This document shows positions 17,166-26,008 of a DNA stretch of 64,000 bases, piece by piece. Every line of letters begins with the position of its first letter. Position 1 is the first letter of the stretch. Both the position numbers and the translations under genes were made by a program. Under the pieces are notes generated by a model that was given only the letters and a program-made list of their open reading frames with translations, did no database searches and had not been told where the DNA came from. The stretch is from JBDHWG01 sp046328525. GTDB lineage: Bacteria > Chloroflexota > Anaerolineae > Epilineales > JAHCIE01. The DNA is taken from the NCBI GenBank assembly GCA_046328525.1, contig JAXLWK010000011.1, forward strand, positions 166,638 to 230,637, in the 5' to 3' direction.

Positions 17166-17966
17166 ATGGCAGACCTGACTGGCAAAGTGGCGTTCGTGAC
17201 GGGGGCAGGCTTGGGGATTGGCTACGCGGCGGCGCGTGCCCTGGCGCAAGCGGGCGCAGCGGTCGTCGTCAACGATGTGGCGGCGGCGCGGGCGGACGCG
17301 GCGGCGGCCGGTATCGTGGCCGCCGGCGGGCAGGCGGCGGCGTTCGCCGGCGACATGGCGTCCGTGGCGAACTGCCGCGCTCTTGTCCAATTCGCCGTCG
17401 AGACCTACGGCCGCCTGGACATCGCGTGCTGCAACGCCGGCATCACGAGCTGGGGCGGCTTCCTCGACTACTCCGAGGCGCACTTCGACCAGGTCGTCGG
17501 CGTCAACCTGAAGGGGACGTACTTCAGCGCCCAGGCGGCGGCGCAGCAGATGATCGCCCAGGGCGGCGGTGGGCGCATCATCCTCACCTCGTCGGTGACC
17601 GGCAACAAGGCCGTCCGCAACCTCTCGGCGTATGCCATGACCAAGGGCGGCCTCCAGATGCTGGCGCGCAACCTCGTCCTGGAGCTGTCGCCCCACGGTA
17701 TCACCATCAACGCCGTCGCGCCCGGCGCCATCGTCACCGAACGCAACCTGCACGACGACCCGCAGTACGCCGAACACTGGGCCGCTGTCGTGCCCCTCGG
17801 CCGCGCCGGTCAGCCGCAGGACATCGCCACGGCGGTCGTGTTCCTGGCGTCCGACGACGCGAGCTACATCACCGGCCAGACCCTCATCATTGACGGCGGC
17901 GTCACCGCCGTCGGCCTGACACCGGACCAATACACCAATGCCCAGCAAGGGCGGCGCGGGCAATAG
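17166..17966 (+). CDS. SDR-family NAD(P)-dependent oxidoreductase
   Basis: 266-residue short-chain dehydrogenase with a Rossmann fold. Residues 12-19 give the coenzyme motif TGAGLGIG, and the structural CNAG ends near residue 92. The catalytic Ser (142/143), Tyr156 and Lys160 are in TSSVTGNKAVRNLSAYAMTK. The C-terminal PLGRAGQPQDIATAVVFLASDDASYITGQTLIIDGG is typical of classical SDRs such as 3-oxoacyl-ACP reductases and sugar dehydrogenases. I start at ATG 17166, which has GAGG upstream; the open frame extends 82 codons further into mod but with out-of-frame composition. It follows mod by 13 bp, though no functional link to restriction is evident. The substrate cannot be read from the sequence. 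Confidence 0.9.
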   Translation: MADLTGKVAFVTGAGLGIGYAAARALAQAGAAVVVNDVAAARADAAAAGIVAAGGQAAAFAGDMASVANCRALVQFAVETYGRLDIACCNAGITSWGGFLDYSEAHFDQVVGVNLKGTYFSAQAAAQQMIAQGGGGRIILTSSVTGNKAVRNLSAYAMTKGGLQMLARNLVLELSPHGITINAVAPGAIVTERNLHDDPQYAEHWAAVVPLGRAGQPQDIATAVVFLASDDASYITGQTLIIDGGVTAVGLTPDQYTNAQQGRRGQ

Positions 17967-17984
17967 GACCGCGAGCGTCCGCCA

Positions 17985-18174
17985 CGGGCTAGAAGCCCGT
18001 GGCTACAAGATGCAAGCCTGGGAGGCTTCGGGTCCACAGCCCCTGGGGCTTCCATCTTGTAGCCCGATGGTTCACCGTCGGGCGGGCAGGGGCCGCCGAA
18101 TGATGGCCGCGCCGATGACCGTCGGGCGGTCGCGCGACAAGCGTGATCGCCCGCCCGCCAGGGGCTAGAAGCCC
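17985..18174. repeat. First unit of the large REP-like array
   Basis: This unit has the same sequence as the array at 19660-20633: GGCTACAAGATGCAAGCC, the complementary CATCTTGTAGCCCGATGG, the GCCCGATGGTTCACCGTCGGGC-type hairpin and GGGCGGTC...GATCGCCC. It carries the extra segment around 18090-18130 seen in only two other units. The IS4-family element interrupts it at 18174. Confidence 0.9.
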
Positions 18175-19659
18175 ATAAGCGCTAACTTAAGGGACTCAAC
18201 ATAAGGCGACGTGCACCTTAACAAGTGGACAAGAGAAGCCTTCAGAGTAGGATAAAGGTGTACCACCACCCACCCTACTCTGGAGGCCGACATGAAGTCT
18301 AGCACACCTGAGCCGACAAGGGAAGACGGGGCAGCGATCCCCACGCCGACTCTGACAGACGCCGAGTGGGAGCGTATCCGACAGCTTCTGTCGGTCGACC
18401 TGGAGGCGACGGCGCGGGCGACTGGTGCGCTGACCCGACGGCGGCAGGTACGCTGCGCCTCCGACCTGCTGCGGATCGTGCTGGCGTATGCCGTGTGTGA
18501 CTTCTCGCTGCGTCTGCTGGGCGTCTGGTGCGTCCTGCGCGGGCTGGGCAACCTGAGCGATGTGGCGCTGCGCAAGCGTGTGCGCCAGTCCCGACGGTGG
18601 TTGGGCACGTTAGTCGTGGCAGTCCTGTGCCAGCGACGGCTGATGGTGCAGACCCTGCCGGCCGTCCGCCTGCGCTTGATCGATGCCACGAGCCTCAGTC
18701 GGCCAGGGAGCTCGGGCACCACCTGGCGGGTGCATCTGAGCCTGGATCTCGGTCGGCTGTGTCTCGACGCCATCGACGTCACGGACGCGCATGGCGCCGA
18801 AAGCCTGGTTCGCTTTTCGCCGGATCCGCAGGCCATCCAGATCGCCGATGGGGGCTATAGCTATCGGTTCAGCCTGGAGAGTGCCTTGAACGTGGCGGCG
18901 CCGTTGATCGTGCGCTGGCATGTCGGGCGCTGTCGGTTGGACGACGACCAGGGCGTCCGCCTAGATGTCCTGGCGTGGCTGCGGCGGAGTGAGACAACGG
19001 CGACCCACCGCGAGTGTGGGGTGAGGCTGACCGACGCGCCCGATGTCATGCCGCTACGGCTGATTGTTGCGGCGGTACCGTCCGAGGCGGCCGAGCGAGC
19101 GCGCCGACGGGTGCGCAGCATCGCCAGTCGGAAGGGCTACACTCCCAGCCAGGATAGCTTGTATGCGGCGGGCTTTGTGATGCTGCTGACCAACTTGCCG
19201 CCTGCGGACTACAGCGCTCCGCTATGCCTGGCGCTATATCGGCTGCGCTGGCAAATCGAACTGGCGATCAAGCGTCTCAAGAGCGTGCTCGACTTGGATG
19301 AACTGCGAGCGCACGATGCAGAGATGGCCCAGAGCTATCTATTGGCTAAGCTGCTGGCCGCGCTGTGCTTGGAGGCGGTGACGGCAGGTGGCGCGACGCC
19401 CCTGGATGACTGGTTAGCCGATGCGCAGCGACCTTTGAGCGCCTGGCGCTGGACAGTCCTGACTTGGGATGCCTTGCGCAGTAGCGTGCGCGGTTCGCTC
19501 GCCCTTGCCGACGTGCTGGCGGCGTTACCCAAGCTGCGGCGCTTCCTATGCGACGCGCCACGTCGCCGTCGTCAGCACGCGGCGGCTGCCCGTGTGTGGT
19601 TAGCGTCTCTTGTCACTTGTTAACGTGCGACACCTACCACGCCTTAAGTTAGCGCTTAT
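18175..19659 (+). mobile_element. Complete IS4-family insertion sequence
   Basis: A 1485-bp element with perfect 18-bp terminal inverted repeats: ATAAGCGCTAACTTAAGG at 18175-18192 and its reverse complement at 19642-19659. It is flanked by the direct duplication GGGCTAGAAGCCC (18162-18174 and 19660-19672). A 13-bp duplication is in the range known for IS4 relatives. The target is itself a REP hairpin, so part of the apparent duplication could come from the palindrome. One intact transposase gene fills the element. Confidence 0.92.
18292..19623 (+). CDS. IS4-family DDE transposase
   Basis: 443-residue transposase, apparently intact. The DDE triad is clear: Asp131 in LIDATSL, Asp186 in IADGGYS, and Glu323 in the signature YRLRWQIELAIKRLK. 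That signature matches the IS4-family Y(2)R(3)E(6)K pattern exactly (Tyr316, Arg319, Glu323, Lys330). GGAGG lies 7 nt before the ATG at 18292. About 117 bp of leader separates the left inverted repeat from the gene, and the stop is 19 bp from the right inverted repeat. With intact ends and target duplication, the element may still be mobile, or has been so recently. Confidence 0.94.
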   Translation: MKSSTPEPTREDGAAIPTPTLTDAEWERIRQLLSVDLEATARATGALTRRRQVRCASDLLRIVLAYAVCDFSLRLLGVWCVLRGLGNLSDVALRKRVRQSRRWLGTLVVAVLCQRRLMVQTLPAVRLRLIDATSLSRPGSSGTTWRVHLSLDLGRLCLDAIDVTDAHGAESLVRFSPDPQAIQIADGGYSYRFSLESALNVAAPLIVRWHVGRCRLDDDQGVRLDVLAWLRRSETTATHRECGVRLTDAPDVMPLRLIVAAVPSEAAERARRRVRSIASRKGYTPSQDSLYAAGFVMLLTNLPPADYSAPLCLALYRLRWQIELAIKRLKSVLDLDELRAHDAEMAQSYLLAKLLAALCLEAVTAGGATPLDDWLADAQRPLSAWRWTVLTWDALRSSVRGSLALADVLAALPKLRRFLCDAPRRRRQHAAAARVWLASLVTC

Positions 19660-20633
19660 GGGCTAGAAGCCCCTGGCTACAAGATGCAAGCCTGAGAGGC
19701 TTTCCCTAGCCCCTGGGGCTTCCATCTTGTAGCCCGATGGTTCACCGTCGGGCGGTCGCGCGACAAGCGTGATCGCCCGCCCGCCAGAGGCTAGAAGCCC
19801 CTGGCTACAAGATGCAAGCCTGAGAGGCTTTCCCTAGCCCCTGGGGCTTCCATCTTGTAGCCCGATGGTTCACCGTCGGGCGGGCGCGCGACAAGCGTGA
19901 TCGCCCGCCCGCCCGCCACGGGCTTCTAGCCCCTGGCTACAAGATGCAAGCCTGAGAGGCTTTCCCTAGCCCCTGGGGCTTCCATCTTGTAGCCCGATGG
20001 TTCACCGTCGGGCGGGCGCGCGACAAGCGTGATCGCCCGCCCGCCACGGGCTTCTAGCCCCTGGCTACAAGATGCAAGCCTGAGAGGCTGCTGTCCGCCG
20101 CTCCCCAGCCCCTTGGGCTTCCATCTTGTAGCCCGATGGTTCACCGTCGGGCGGGCAGGGGCCGCCGAATGATGGCCGCGCCGATGACCATCGGGCGGTC
20201 GCGCGACAAGCGTGATCGCCCGCCCGCCACGGGCTTCTAGCCCCTGGCTACAAGATGCAAGCCTGAGAGGCTTTCCCTAGCCCCTGGGGCTTCCATCTTG
20301 TAGCCCGATGGTTCACCGTCGGGCGGTCGCGCGACAAGCGTGATCGCCCGCCCGCCACGGGCTAGAAGCCCCTGGCTACAAGATGCAAGCCTGAGAGGCT
20401 TTCCCTAGCCCCTGGGGCTTCCATCTTGTAGCCCGATGGTTCACCGTCGGGCGGTCGCGCGACAAGCGTGATCGCCCGCCCGCCACGGGCTTCTAGCCCC
20501 TGGCTACAAGATGCAAGCCTGAGAGGCTTTCCCTAGCCCCTGGGGCTTCCATGTCGTAGCCCGATGGTTCACCGTCGGGCGGGCAGGGGCCGCCGAATGA
20601 TGGCCGCGCCGATGACCGTCGGGCGGTCGCCCA
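19660..20633. repeat. REP-like tandem array, period about 128 bp, seven units
   Basis: The block CTGGCTACAAGATGC recurs at 19673, 19801, 19933, 20061, 20244, 20372 and 20500, giving steps of 128, 132, 128, 183, 128 and 128 bp. Each unit carries several hairpins: GGGCT(T/A)..AGCCC, GCCTGAGAGGC, AGCCCCTGGGGCT, a pair of distant arms CTACAAGATG and CATCTTGTAG, GCCCGA..TCGGGC, and GGGCG..CGCCC. The long-step unit and the last unit contain an added GC-rich segment (about 20148-20200 and 20580-20630). The array stops just before the ribosome binding site of the next gene. Confidence 0.93.
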
Positions 20634-20650
20634 CCGAAAGGACTGTCACC

Positions 20651-21715
20651 ATGCCTCAGCTCTATGGCCGCGCCTACACTCCCGAAGAACTGCGCCAGTT
20701 CACCGGCCACCTATCGCAGATCGCCGGCATCCGCCTGGTCGAGCTGGCCGACGGCAAGCCGCGCGGCATGCGCGTCGCCGAGGTCACGACCGGCAGCGGC
20801 TGGCAGTTCGACGTGCATCTCGACCGCGCGCTCGACATCGGCGCAGCGTCTTTCGCCGGCAAGCCCGTCGCGTGGGTACACCCGGCGCTGGGTGGGCCGT
20901 GGCACTATGACCCGTATGGCTACAACTGGGGACGTACCTTCGGCGGTGGATTGGTGACGACGTGCGGGCTGACGTTCTTTGGGCAGCCGGAGCAGGACGG
21001 CGCTGAGACGCTGGGGTTGCACGGGCGGATCAGCCACACGTCGGCGGAGAATGTGTGTGTGCGCCAGGCGTGGGAAGGGGACGACTATGTTCTGTCCATC
21101 GAGGGGCAGGCGCGACAGTCAGCCCAGTCCGCCGAGAACCTGCTGCTCACGCGGCGCATCTCGACGCGGCTCGGCGCGAACAGCCTGGTGATCGAGGACA
21201 CGGTGCGCAACGACGGCTACCGCGCCAGCCCGCACATGATCCTCTACCACTGCAACTTCGGCTTCCCGGTCGTGAGTCCAGACTCCGAGCTACTCATCCA
21301 CGACGAGTCGGTGCTGCCACATGGCGAGTCCGTGGCGGCGGCGCTGGCGTATCATAAGACGTTCGAGCCGCCCGTCGGCGACTACGCCCAAAGCGTGTTC
21401 TTCCACAAGCCGCGCGTCGCCGCCGACGGCTTCTCCCAGGCGGCCATCGTCAACCGGACGCTGGGCTTCGGGGCCTATGTGCGCTGGCGCGCGGCCGAGC
21501 TGCCGTGCATGGGCCAGTGGAAGCAGCTCAGCGCCAGCGACTACGTGTGCGCGCTGGAGCCGGCGAACTACTGGGAGACGCCGCGCCACAAGCTGCGCGC
21601 CGAGGGGCGGCTGCGCTTCCTCCAGCCCGGCGAAGAGGTGCGCTACCACGTCGAGCTAGGCGCGCTGGTAGACGACGACTCCATCCGGGCGTTCGAAAGC
21701 GCCGCCCGACGCTAA
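20651..21715 (+). CDS. DUF4432 family protein (aldose-epimerase-like fold)
   Basis: 354-residue protein of the DUF4432 family, which has the galactose-mutarotase type beta-sandwich fold; its exact reaction is not established. Recognisable segments are IAGIRLVELADGKPRGMRVAEV, HLDRALDIGAASFAGKPVAWVHP, FGGGLVTTCGLTFFGQPEQDG, LGLHGRISHTSAENV, MILYHCNFGFPVVSPDSELL, and LEPANYWE. I start at ATG 20651, which has AAAGGA upstream; the open frame before it runs through the repeat array. The last codons (SAARR and stop) overlap a REP-like hairpin at 21704-21725. A sugar epimerase or isomerase role is plausible but unproven. Confidence 0.85.
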   Translation: MPQLYGRAYTPEELRQFTGHLSQIAGIRLVELADGKPRGMRVAEVTTGSGWQFDVHLDRALDIGAASFAGKPVAWVHPALGGPWHYDPYGYNWGRTFGGGLVTTCGLTFFGQPEQDGAETLGLHGRISHTSAENVCVRQAWEGDDYVLSIEGQARQSAQSAENLLLTRRISTRLGANSLVIEDTVRNDGYRASPHMILYHCNFGFPVVSPDSELLIHDESVLPHGESVAAALAYHKTFEPPVGDYAQSVFFHKPRVAADGFSQAAIVNRTLGFGAYVRWRAAELPCMGQWKQLSASDYVCALEPANYWETPRHKLRAEGRLRFLQPGEEVRYHVELGALVDDDSIRAFESAARR

Positions 21716-21804
21716 ACCGTCGGGCTACCAAATGCAAGCCCAAGGGGCTATTCTCTCAAGCCTCCCAGGCTTCCATCGCCTAGCCAGACGCTTCGAGCGT
21801 CTGG
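21704..21804. repeat. Solitary REP-like unit at the 3' end of the DUF4432 gene
   Basis: GCCCGACG (21704-21711) pairs with CGTCGGGC (21718-21725) across the stop codon. A GCCCAAGGGGC hairpin, an AGCCTCCCAGGCT hairpin and CCAGACGcttcgagCGTCTGG (21784-21804) follow. It is a diverged member of the family in the large arrays and may act as a terminator between convergent genes. Confidence 0.8.
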
Positions 21805-21837
21805 CGGCTTCCCGCCTATAGCGCGACACGACGAGGG

Positions 21838-24186
21838 TCACTCGGCGCTGGCGACCTTCGCTGCCGCCTGGATGGCGGGCGCCCCGTCCGACTTCGCCCG
21901 GAACCGCAGGGTCAGCGTCGCGCCGTCCGAGCCGCCGGTCCACGCCGCGACGTAGCGCGCATCGCCCTGGGACGGACTCCCATGCGCGGCGGAGACGAAC
22001 ATGGCGGGGCCTGCCGCCTTGCCCGCCCCGCGCCCCTTTTCGCTCTGGACGAGGACGAGCTGCGAGGGGTCGAAGCGCACGTTGACCTCGGCTGCGCCCG
22101 CCGGGCCGCTGCCGGGCACGCGCACCGTGACGGTGAATTCCTGGCCGGCCGCGACCTTCGCGGGCGCAGCCACGGTTACGCCGCCGCGCTCGCCTTTGCC
22201 CGGCGCCGCCGAGGCCGCGCGATAGGGTGGCGGCGCGCCCCAGACCGTCGGTCCGCGCGCCCCGTAGTTGATAGCAACCAGGGTCACGTCGAGTAGGTCC
22301 ACCACGCCGTCGCCGTTGACGTCGGCTTCCGGGTTCAGCGGCGGGCTGAGATCATAGTTCGAATCGACCAGGACAAGGTCATCCAGCCCGACCATGCCGT
22401 TGTTGTTGGCGTCGCCGCCGAGGAGCAGTGTCGTCGGCAGGGTGATGGAGGATTCTGCCGTGATGACCGCCTGGGCCGACAGGTAGCCCGCGTGTTGCGC
22501 GGTGAGGGTGCGAATGCCCGGCTCGATCGTCAGCATGAATGAGCCGTCGCTCTTCGTCGTCGTCACCGCCGTCCCATCCCCCACCGCGACCCCGCTGAAG
22601 TCGCTCCGCCCCTGCATCTGCACCTTGCCGCGAATGAGGGCGAGGGGTAGCCGTTCCGCCGTCACGCAGGACGAGAAGGCGGAGGTGTTGCCGTCGGCGT
22701 CCGTCGCCGTCGCCACGATGCCGAGGTCGCCGGTGGACGGGAGGGTCAGGTTGAACGACGCATGGCCCTGGGCATCCGTGGTGGTCTCGCCAGAGCCGCG
22801 ATAGTTCTGCCCCGGCAGCGCATCGCCGGACGCGCACGAGGCCGTCGTGTACACGTCTATGGCAAACGTCGTCGAGGGGGTGGTGAACAGCGTGCCGCCC
22901 ACCAGGAGCACTGAGTCGGACTGGGCCGAGGTCACAGTCGGCGTGGTCTGGCCGCCATTCCCGCCGTTCTTCAGCTCGATGCCGCCGCCGGTGTTGCTGT
23001 AGATGGAATTGCCGCGGATTGTGTTGCGGATGCCCGCGTCCACGCCGACGCCGACCCCACGGTTGAATGCGATGATGTTGCCCGCACCGGCCTCGGTCCC
23101 GCCGATCTTGTTGCGCGGCGAGCCTTCGATGACGACACCCGCGCCGTTGGCGAGCGGGCGCACGCCGTCCTTCGTGACACCGATGAGGTTGCCAGTCAGG
23201 ACGTTGGCGCTGCCATCGCCAAAGATGTGGACGCCGCTGCCGCTGTTCCCACTGATCACGTTGCCCGCGCCCACGCCGCCGATCAGCGTCGTCGAGGCAT
23301 CGTGAATCGAGATCCCCTCGCCGCCGTTCGGCAGCGCCGCGAGGCCGCGCGGGTCCGTGCCGATGGTGTTGCCGGCAATCGTATTGCCCGACGCGCCCAG
23401 GCCGAAGACCAGGATACCCTGCTGGCGGTTGCCGGAGATGATGTTGCGGGCGTTCTGGTCGCCGCCCACCGTGTTGTTGCGGGCGTTGACGATCGCCACG
23501 CCGACGCCCATGTTGCCCATGCCGGCGATCCCCGCGCCATCGGTGCCGATAGCGTTGCCGGCGACGATATTGGAGACGGCTGCGCCGCCGCGGATCTCGA
23601 CGCCGTTCAGGGCATTGCCGAAGATGACGTTGCGGGCATCCGGCGTTCCGCCGCCGATGGTGTTGCGCGGCGAATCCAGCACCAGGATGCCATCGCCGCC
23701 GTTGTTGTAGAACGTCGCGCCGCGAATGACGTTATCGCCCTCGCCCGTCATCTCCAGGCCAGCGCCGCTGAAGGCGTACACCGTCAGGCCGCGCACGGTC
23801 GAGGCGCCGCCGGCGAGCCGCAGCCCGACCGCATCCGCCCCGGCCGCCGCCCCATTGAGGACGACCTGGCCGCCGGGCTGGCTGCCGCCGTCGAGGGTGA
23901 CGGGTTTCGTGATAGCGGGCAGCGGGCCGAGACCGCCCTTGCCGACCTCGATGACGGGCACACCGTCCGACTGAATGTTGAACGCGATGGTCGCAGCGGA
24001 GTCGCCCGCGTTCACCTGGGCGATGGCCTGGCGCAGGCTGCAAATCGCCGGGTTGCAGGCGCTGCCATCCACGTCGTCCGTTGTCGTTACGACTATCAGG
24101 GTGGCGGAGGCGGCCGCGGCCGCGGCCGAGATGAGGCCGGCGGCCAGCAATATCGCAAGCAGTAGGGTGAGACGGCGAGCAAGCAT
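21838..24186 (-). CDS. Secreted parallel beta-helix protein with dockerin and cohesin-like domains
   Basis: 782-residue exported protein. A signal peptide of about 25 residues is followed by a CSLRQAI-type motif (ACNPAICSLRQAIAQVNAG), which often precedes right-handed parallel beta-helices. About 300 residues of NNTIGG/NVISGN-type coils come next. After them are an Ig-like stretch, a regulatory-like beta domain (IRGKVQMQGRSDFSGVAVGD...), a dockerin-type pair of calcium loops (GDANNNGMVGLDD and ADVNGDGVVDLLD), the ending RGPTVW, and a C-terminal cohesin-like beta domain (VAAGQEFTVTVRV...EVNVRFDPSQLVLVQ). GGGAGG lies 7 nt before the ATG. Having cohesin-like and dockerin-like modules in one chain suggests self-association or binding to the two neighbours. 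A polysaccharide ligand is possible but not shown. Confidence 0.88.
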   Translation of the reverse strand: MLARRLTLLLAILLAAGLISAAAAAASATLIVVTTTDDVDGSACNPAICSLRQAIAQVNAGDSAATIAFNIQSDGVPVIEVGKGGLGPLPAITKPVTLDGGSQPGGQVVLNGAAAGADAVGLRLAGGASTVRGLTVYAFSGAGLEMTGEGDNVIRGATFYNNGGDGILVLDSPRNTIGGGTPDARNVIFGNALNGVEIRGGAAVSNIVAGNAIGTDGAGIAGMGNMGVGVAIVNARNNTVGGDQNARNIISGNRQQGILVFGLGASGNTIAGNTIGTDPRGLAALPNGGEGISIHDASTTLIGGVGAGNVISGNSGSGVHIFGDGSANVLTGNLIGVTKDGVRPLANGAGVVIEGSPRNKIGGTEAGAGNIIAFNRGVGVGVDAGIRNTIRGNSIYSNTGGGIELKNGGNGGQTTPTVTSAQSDSVLLVGGTLFTTPSTTFAIDVYTTASCASGDALPGQNYRGSGETTTDAQGHASFNLTLPSTGDLGIVATATDADGNTSAFSSCVTAERLPLALIRGKVQMQGRSDFSGVAVGDGTAVTTTKSDGSFMLTIEPGIRTLTAQHAGYLSAQAVITAESSITLPTTLLLGGDANNNGMVGLDDLVLVDSNYDLSPPLNPEADVNGDGVVDLLDVTLVAINYGARGPTVWGAPPPYRAASAAPGKGERGGVTVAAPAKVAAGQEFTVTVRVPGSGPAGAAEVNVRFDPSQLVLVQSEKGRGAGKAAGPAMFVSAAHGSPSQGDARYVAAWTGGSDGATLTLRFRAKSDGAPAIQAAAKVASAE

Positions 24187-24338
24187 AATGTGCCTCCCAT
24201 CCCCTGTCGGGGGCGGCTTGGTAAACTTCTTTACTATTTATTAACGCCGGCAGGCAGGATGCGTTATGGCCGTGGCGCTGCCGGGTTCACGACTTCACCA
24301 AACATTCGCGCCCCCTTCACAACTCCTTACACACCCGG

Positions 24339-25793
24339 TCAGTGATCCAGCTTGACCCCGCGCGGCAGGACCCCTTTGGGCAGATTCGCCGGCGCGCGCT
24401 GCTCGTTCGCCGCCGGCGCCGGCAGCATTCCCTCATCCACCTGCGCCACCGCCATACTGTTCCACCCGCCCGCGGCGTAGAGCCGATCCCCCGCCGCGCC
24501 CGCGCCGAGGTTGGCGCGCGGCTGCGGCAGACGCGGCTCGGCGGCCCACGCGCCGGTCCTGGGATCGAAGGCCTCGACCTGGGCGCTGGGGCCAATGCTC
24601 CACCCGCCCACGGCAAACAGCCGCTCGCCGTCGCTGGCGAGGCCGAGGGCAAATCGCGGCTCCAGCAGCGATGGCCCCGTCGTCCAGGCGTCGGCCGCCG
24701 GGTCGTAGACCTCGACGGCGCCGCTCGGCCCCGGTGTAGACCCGCCCACCGCGTACACCTTGTCGCCGAGGGCGGCCGCGCCGAGGTAGCTCCGCGCCGT
24801 CGGCATGTCAGCCCGCCGCGTCCAGGCGTCCAGCATGGGATCGTAGGCCTCGACGGTCTTCAGGAAACCGGCGTTTGCCCCGCCGATGGCGTAGAGTCGT
24901 CCCTGGCTCGCAGCAGCCGCCAGGTCCGCGCGCGGCGTCGGCAGGTCCGCGCGTCGCGTCCACGTATCGGCCACCGGGTCGTACACCTCGACCACCGCCA
25001 GCCGCTCGCCGCTGCTGCCTGTGCCGCCGATGGCGTACACATGATCGTCCAGGGCGGCGACGGCCAGGCCGGCGCGCGGCGTCGGCAGGTCGGCCCGCCG
25101 CGTCCAGGTGTTGGCGACCGGGTCTAGCGCCTCGACCGTGGCGACGGGCGCGCCGTCAGCGCTGCTGCCGCCAATGGCGTAGACGACACCGTCCACGACG
25201 GCAACCCCCAGATTGTAGCGCGGCGTCGGGAGTGGGGCGCGGGAGCGCCATTCCAGGCTCTGGCCCGGCGGCAGGTGATCACGCCACGGCAGTGGACCGC
25301 GCAGATTGTAGTTCTGCCCCAGGATGAGCAGGTCGGCGAGGTCAACGCTGCCGTCGTTGTTCAGGTCAGCGCGCGGGTTCGACGGCGGCTGAGTGCCGTA
25401 GGCGGTGGAGACGATGAGCAGGTCGCTCAGGTCAATCGCGTCGTCGTCGTTGACATCACCGGCGAGCAGCGTCGTGTTGGGAATCCCGACGGGGCGGCTG
25501 AACGCCTCGAACGAGATCTGGCGCGACAGGAAGCCCTTGTGCTGCGCGGTGAGGACGTGGGTGCGTCCGCCCTCGGCGGCCAGGGCAAACTCACCGGCCG
25601 GATTGGTCAGGGTATAGGGCGCGCCGTCAAGGAGAATGCTCGTGCCGGCGTAGTCCGTCTGGCCCTGAAGGCGCACGACACCGGCCACAAAGACCGTCGG
25701 CGCGGCCAGGGCGTGGCCGGCTGAGAGCAGCACGGCGGCGATGAGGAGCGTAATAGTGACGGCTAGAAGGCGAAGAGAACGGGGCAACGTCAT
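24339..25793 (-). CDS. Secreted kelch-propeller protein with dockerin-type module
   Basis: 484-residue exported protein. The ATG at 25793 (MTLPRSLRLLAV) is preceded by GGAGGG 5 nt upstream and opens a clear signal peptide ending near GHALA. Then comes a regulatory-like beta domain (VRLQGQTDYAGTSILLDGAPYTLTNPAGEFAL). Two dockerin-type loops (GDVNDDDAIDLSDLL and ADLNNDGSVDLADLL) and the block RGPLPW follow. The C-terminal half has six kelch repeats of the type PRAGLAVAALDDHVYAIGG, enough for a six-bladed propeller. No catalytic motif is visible. It is probably a cell-surface binding protein. An in-frame extension to 25976 exists but lacks a start signal and crosses a terminator-like hairpin. 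Confidence 0.88.
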   Translation of the reverse strand: MTLPRSLRLLAVTITLLIAAVLLSAGHALAAPTVFVAGVVRLQGQTDYAGTSILLDGAPYTLTNPAGEFALAAEGGRTHVLTAQHKGFLSRQISFEAFSRPVGIPNTTLLAGDVNDDDAIDLSDLLIVSTAYGTQPPSNPRADLNNDGSVDLADLLILGQNYNLRGPLPWRDHLPPGQSLEWRSRAPLPTPRYNLGVAVVDGVVYAIGGSSADGAPVATVEALDPVANTWTRRADLPTPRAGLAVAALDDHVYAIGGTGSSGERLAVVEVYDPVADTWTRRADLPTPRADLAAAASQGRLYAIGGANAGFLKTVEAYDPMLDAWTRRADMPTARSYLGAAALGDKVYAVGGSTPGPSGAVEVYDPAADAWTTGPSLLEPRFALGLASDGERLFAVGGWSIGPSAQVEAFDPRTGAWAAEPRLPQPRANLGAGAAGDRLYAAGGWNSMAVAQVDEGMLPAPAANEQRAPANLPKGVLPRGVKLDH

Positions 25794-25842
25794 ACGGCCC
25801 TCCATTCGATTGAGCGATGCGCTGGTCCCCCATAAATAAGAC

Positions 25843-25874
25843 GAGGCAGCCGCTACGTTCGTAACGGCTGCCTC
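25843..25874 (-). terminator. Hairpin terminator after the Thr/Pro-stalk dockerin gene
   Basis: GAGGCAGCCG (25843-25852) pairs with CGGCTGCCTC (25865-25874), and TACG/CGTA extends the stem inside. On the minus strand the hairpin is followed by GTCTTATTTATGG, a moderate T-rich tract. It sits about 135 nt beyond the stop at 26009 and before the kelch gene start. Confidence 0.7.
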
Positions 25875-26008
25875 CAAAGTTGCTATCGTCGCCTCGTGCT
25901 CGGTCACACTCGTGCCAGGCGTCGTCGTGATGACTTTGGTCGTTCTGCCAGCGCGGGAGCGACTGGAAGTCGCCACTACATGGCCTTCACCTCACCTGTC
26001 ACACGCCG

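Noticed and set aside
19660..20633. A CRISPR array, because of regular repeats
   Set aside because: The period is about 128 bp, the whole unit is conserved including the parts that would be spacers, and it is full of nested hairpins. No cas1 or cas2 is near; the Cas4-like nuclease is more than 8 kb away.
22364..22372. A GTTCGAATC-like string reminiscent of a tRNA T-loop
   Set aside because: It lies in the coding region of the beta-helix protein, with no acceptor or anticodon arms around it.
25794..25976. A longer kelch protein starting at 25976
   Set aside because: The extension has no ribosome site and crosses a terminator-like hairpin; the ATG at 25793 has GGAGGG and begins a signal peptide.
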